Shown piece by piece: positions 4,798 through 5,367 of a stretch of DNA of 5,367 nt (position 1 is the stretch's first letter; each line of letters starts with the position of its first letter). Both the position numbers and the translations under genes were made by a program. The notes under the pieces are model-generated. The model had not been told where the DNA came from, ran no database searches, and saw nothing but the letters and a program-made list of their open reading frames with translations. The stretch covers positions 1 through 5,367 of the forward strand of contig SFHN01000104.1 in assembly GCA_004555635.1 (NCBI GenBank). The letters run 5' to 3'. This DNA is from [Eubacterium] saphenum (GTDB lineage: Bacteria; Bacillota; Clostridia; Oscillospirales; Ruminococcaceae).

Positions 4798-5367
4798 ATG
4801 GAGATAATTAAGCTGATTAAAGCCAACATAAAGCACAAAAAAGGCGCGTTTAAAAGCATAGCCGCGCTTATGGCAATAATAACCCTTTCCTTTACCGTAA
4901 CCGTCAGCAACAACGACAACATTGACAAGGCGCTTACTGCCGCGCACAGCTTCGCCAAAACGCCGGATGTAACCGCATTTTTGATAGGGGCACGGACGGA
5001 CGAAAGCATTTTAGACGACATCCGGGAAAACCCCGACGTTGAGGACGCGTCTGCTGTCAAATGCGTTTTCAGCGCGGCGGCTTCGCTTAGCGGGCAGGAC
5101 ATTTATCAGATAAGCCTTATCTACCCCGACAGCCACAAAATCTACCGCGTTTTCAACGAGAAATTCACGGGCTATATTGAAAACCCGGCGCCGCTTTGCG
5201 ACGGAGAAATTTATGTTCCCTATTCGCTTACGGGGCTTTACTCCGACGTAAAAATCGGCTCGGAAGTGGTTTTCGGAAACGATGATAACAAGCGCGTATT
5301 CACGATAAAGGGCTTTATCGCGGAGCCGAATTTCGGCGCGGCGGTAATCGGCACAAAGCGCTTTTTC
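4798..5367 (+). CDS. FtsX/MacB-like ABC permease, N-terminal part
   Basis: The frame is open for 190 codons and runs off the window end. ATG at 4798 is preceded by GAGGTGG (4787-4793), overlapping the ATPase stop. The protein begins with a basic amphipathic stretch, MEIIKLIKANIKHKKG, and one membrane segment (about residues 17-37, IAALMAIITLSFTVTV). An extracytoplasmic region follows from about residue 38 to the window edge without another hydrophobic segment. One membrane helix followed by a large outside domain is the MacB_PCD/FtsX layout, unlike BceB, whose large loop comes after several helices. Full-length relatives are several hundred residues with further membrane segments, so most of the protein is missing here. 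It probably forms the membrane channel or mechanotransmission partner of the ATPase. Whether it is a single-domain or a duplicated long permease cannot be decided. Confidence 0.85.
   Translation, partial: MEIIKLIKANIKHKKGAFKSIAALMAIITLSFTVTVSNNDNIDKALTAAHSFAKTPDVTAFLIGARTDESILDDIRENPDVEDASAVKCVFSAAASLSGQDIYQISLIYPDSHKIYRVFNEKFTGYIENPAPLCDGEIYVPYSLTGLYSDVKIGSEVVFGNDDNKRVFTIKGFIAEPNFGAAVIGTKRFF

Overview
The window suggests a chromosomal segment of a Gram-positive anaerobe, probably a Clostridia member of the Oscillospiraceae/Ruminococcaceae type. This rests on moderate GC with AT-rich intergenic regions, consensus sigma-A-like promoters, AGGAG-type ribosome binding sites, a CcpA-like cre site, and a two-component system placed directly before an MacB/FtsX-type ABC transporter, a common Firmicutes arrangement. 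The taxon is inferred from style only; no marker gene is present.

Layout. Positions 1-281 hold what looks like gene debris. The first 37 codons resemble an internal piece of an LCM-type SAM-dependent methyltransferase. A second open frame then ends with TAA at 279-281. Positions 256-346 form the control region of xylB: a near-consensus promoter, a cre-like dyad just past the expected transcription start, and CGTTTT three times at an exact 12-bp period. Positions 347-1870 encode an intact xylulokinase. A hairpin plus T-run at 1926-1964 ends that unit, and an alternative hairpin overlaps it.

Positions 1967-2157 are a dense regulatory and repeat region. It has a good promoter whose -10 lies inside a perfect 12-bp-arm palindrome, then two further long hairpins, and then a second, partly degenerate copy of the first palindrome. 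This leads into an overlapping response regulator/histidine kinase pair (2158-2841 and 2838-3968). The short gap after the kinase carries a CTTAA-N6-CTTAA tandem repeat placed where the -35 element of a promoter would be, as expected of an OmpR/PhoB-class activator site. Then come an ABC ATPase (4027-4788) and the first 190 codons of an FtsX/MacB-like permease that runs off the window end.

How they work together (inference). Xylulokinase is a stand-alone sugar gene under probable carbon catabolite control. The downstream four genes look like a sensing-and-transport module: the kinase detects an envelope signal, the regulator is phosphorylated and activates the promoter at 3963-3997, and the ATPase/permease pair is produced. 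Such modules in Firmicutes often deal with antimicrobial peptides or other envelope stress, but the substrate cannot be read from this sequence. I found no clearly new biological system. The most unusual parts are the palindrome cluster at 1987-2128 and the tandem-repeat activator site.
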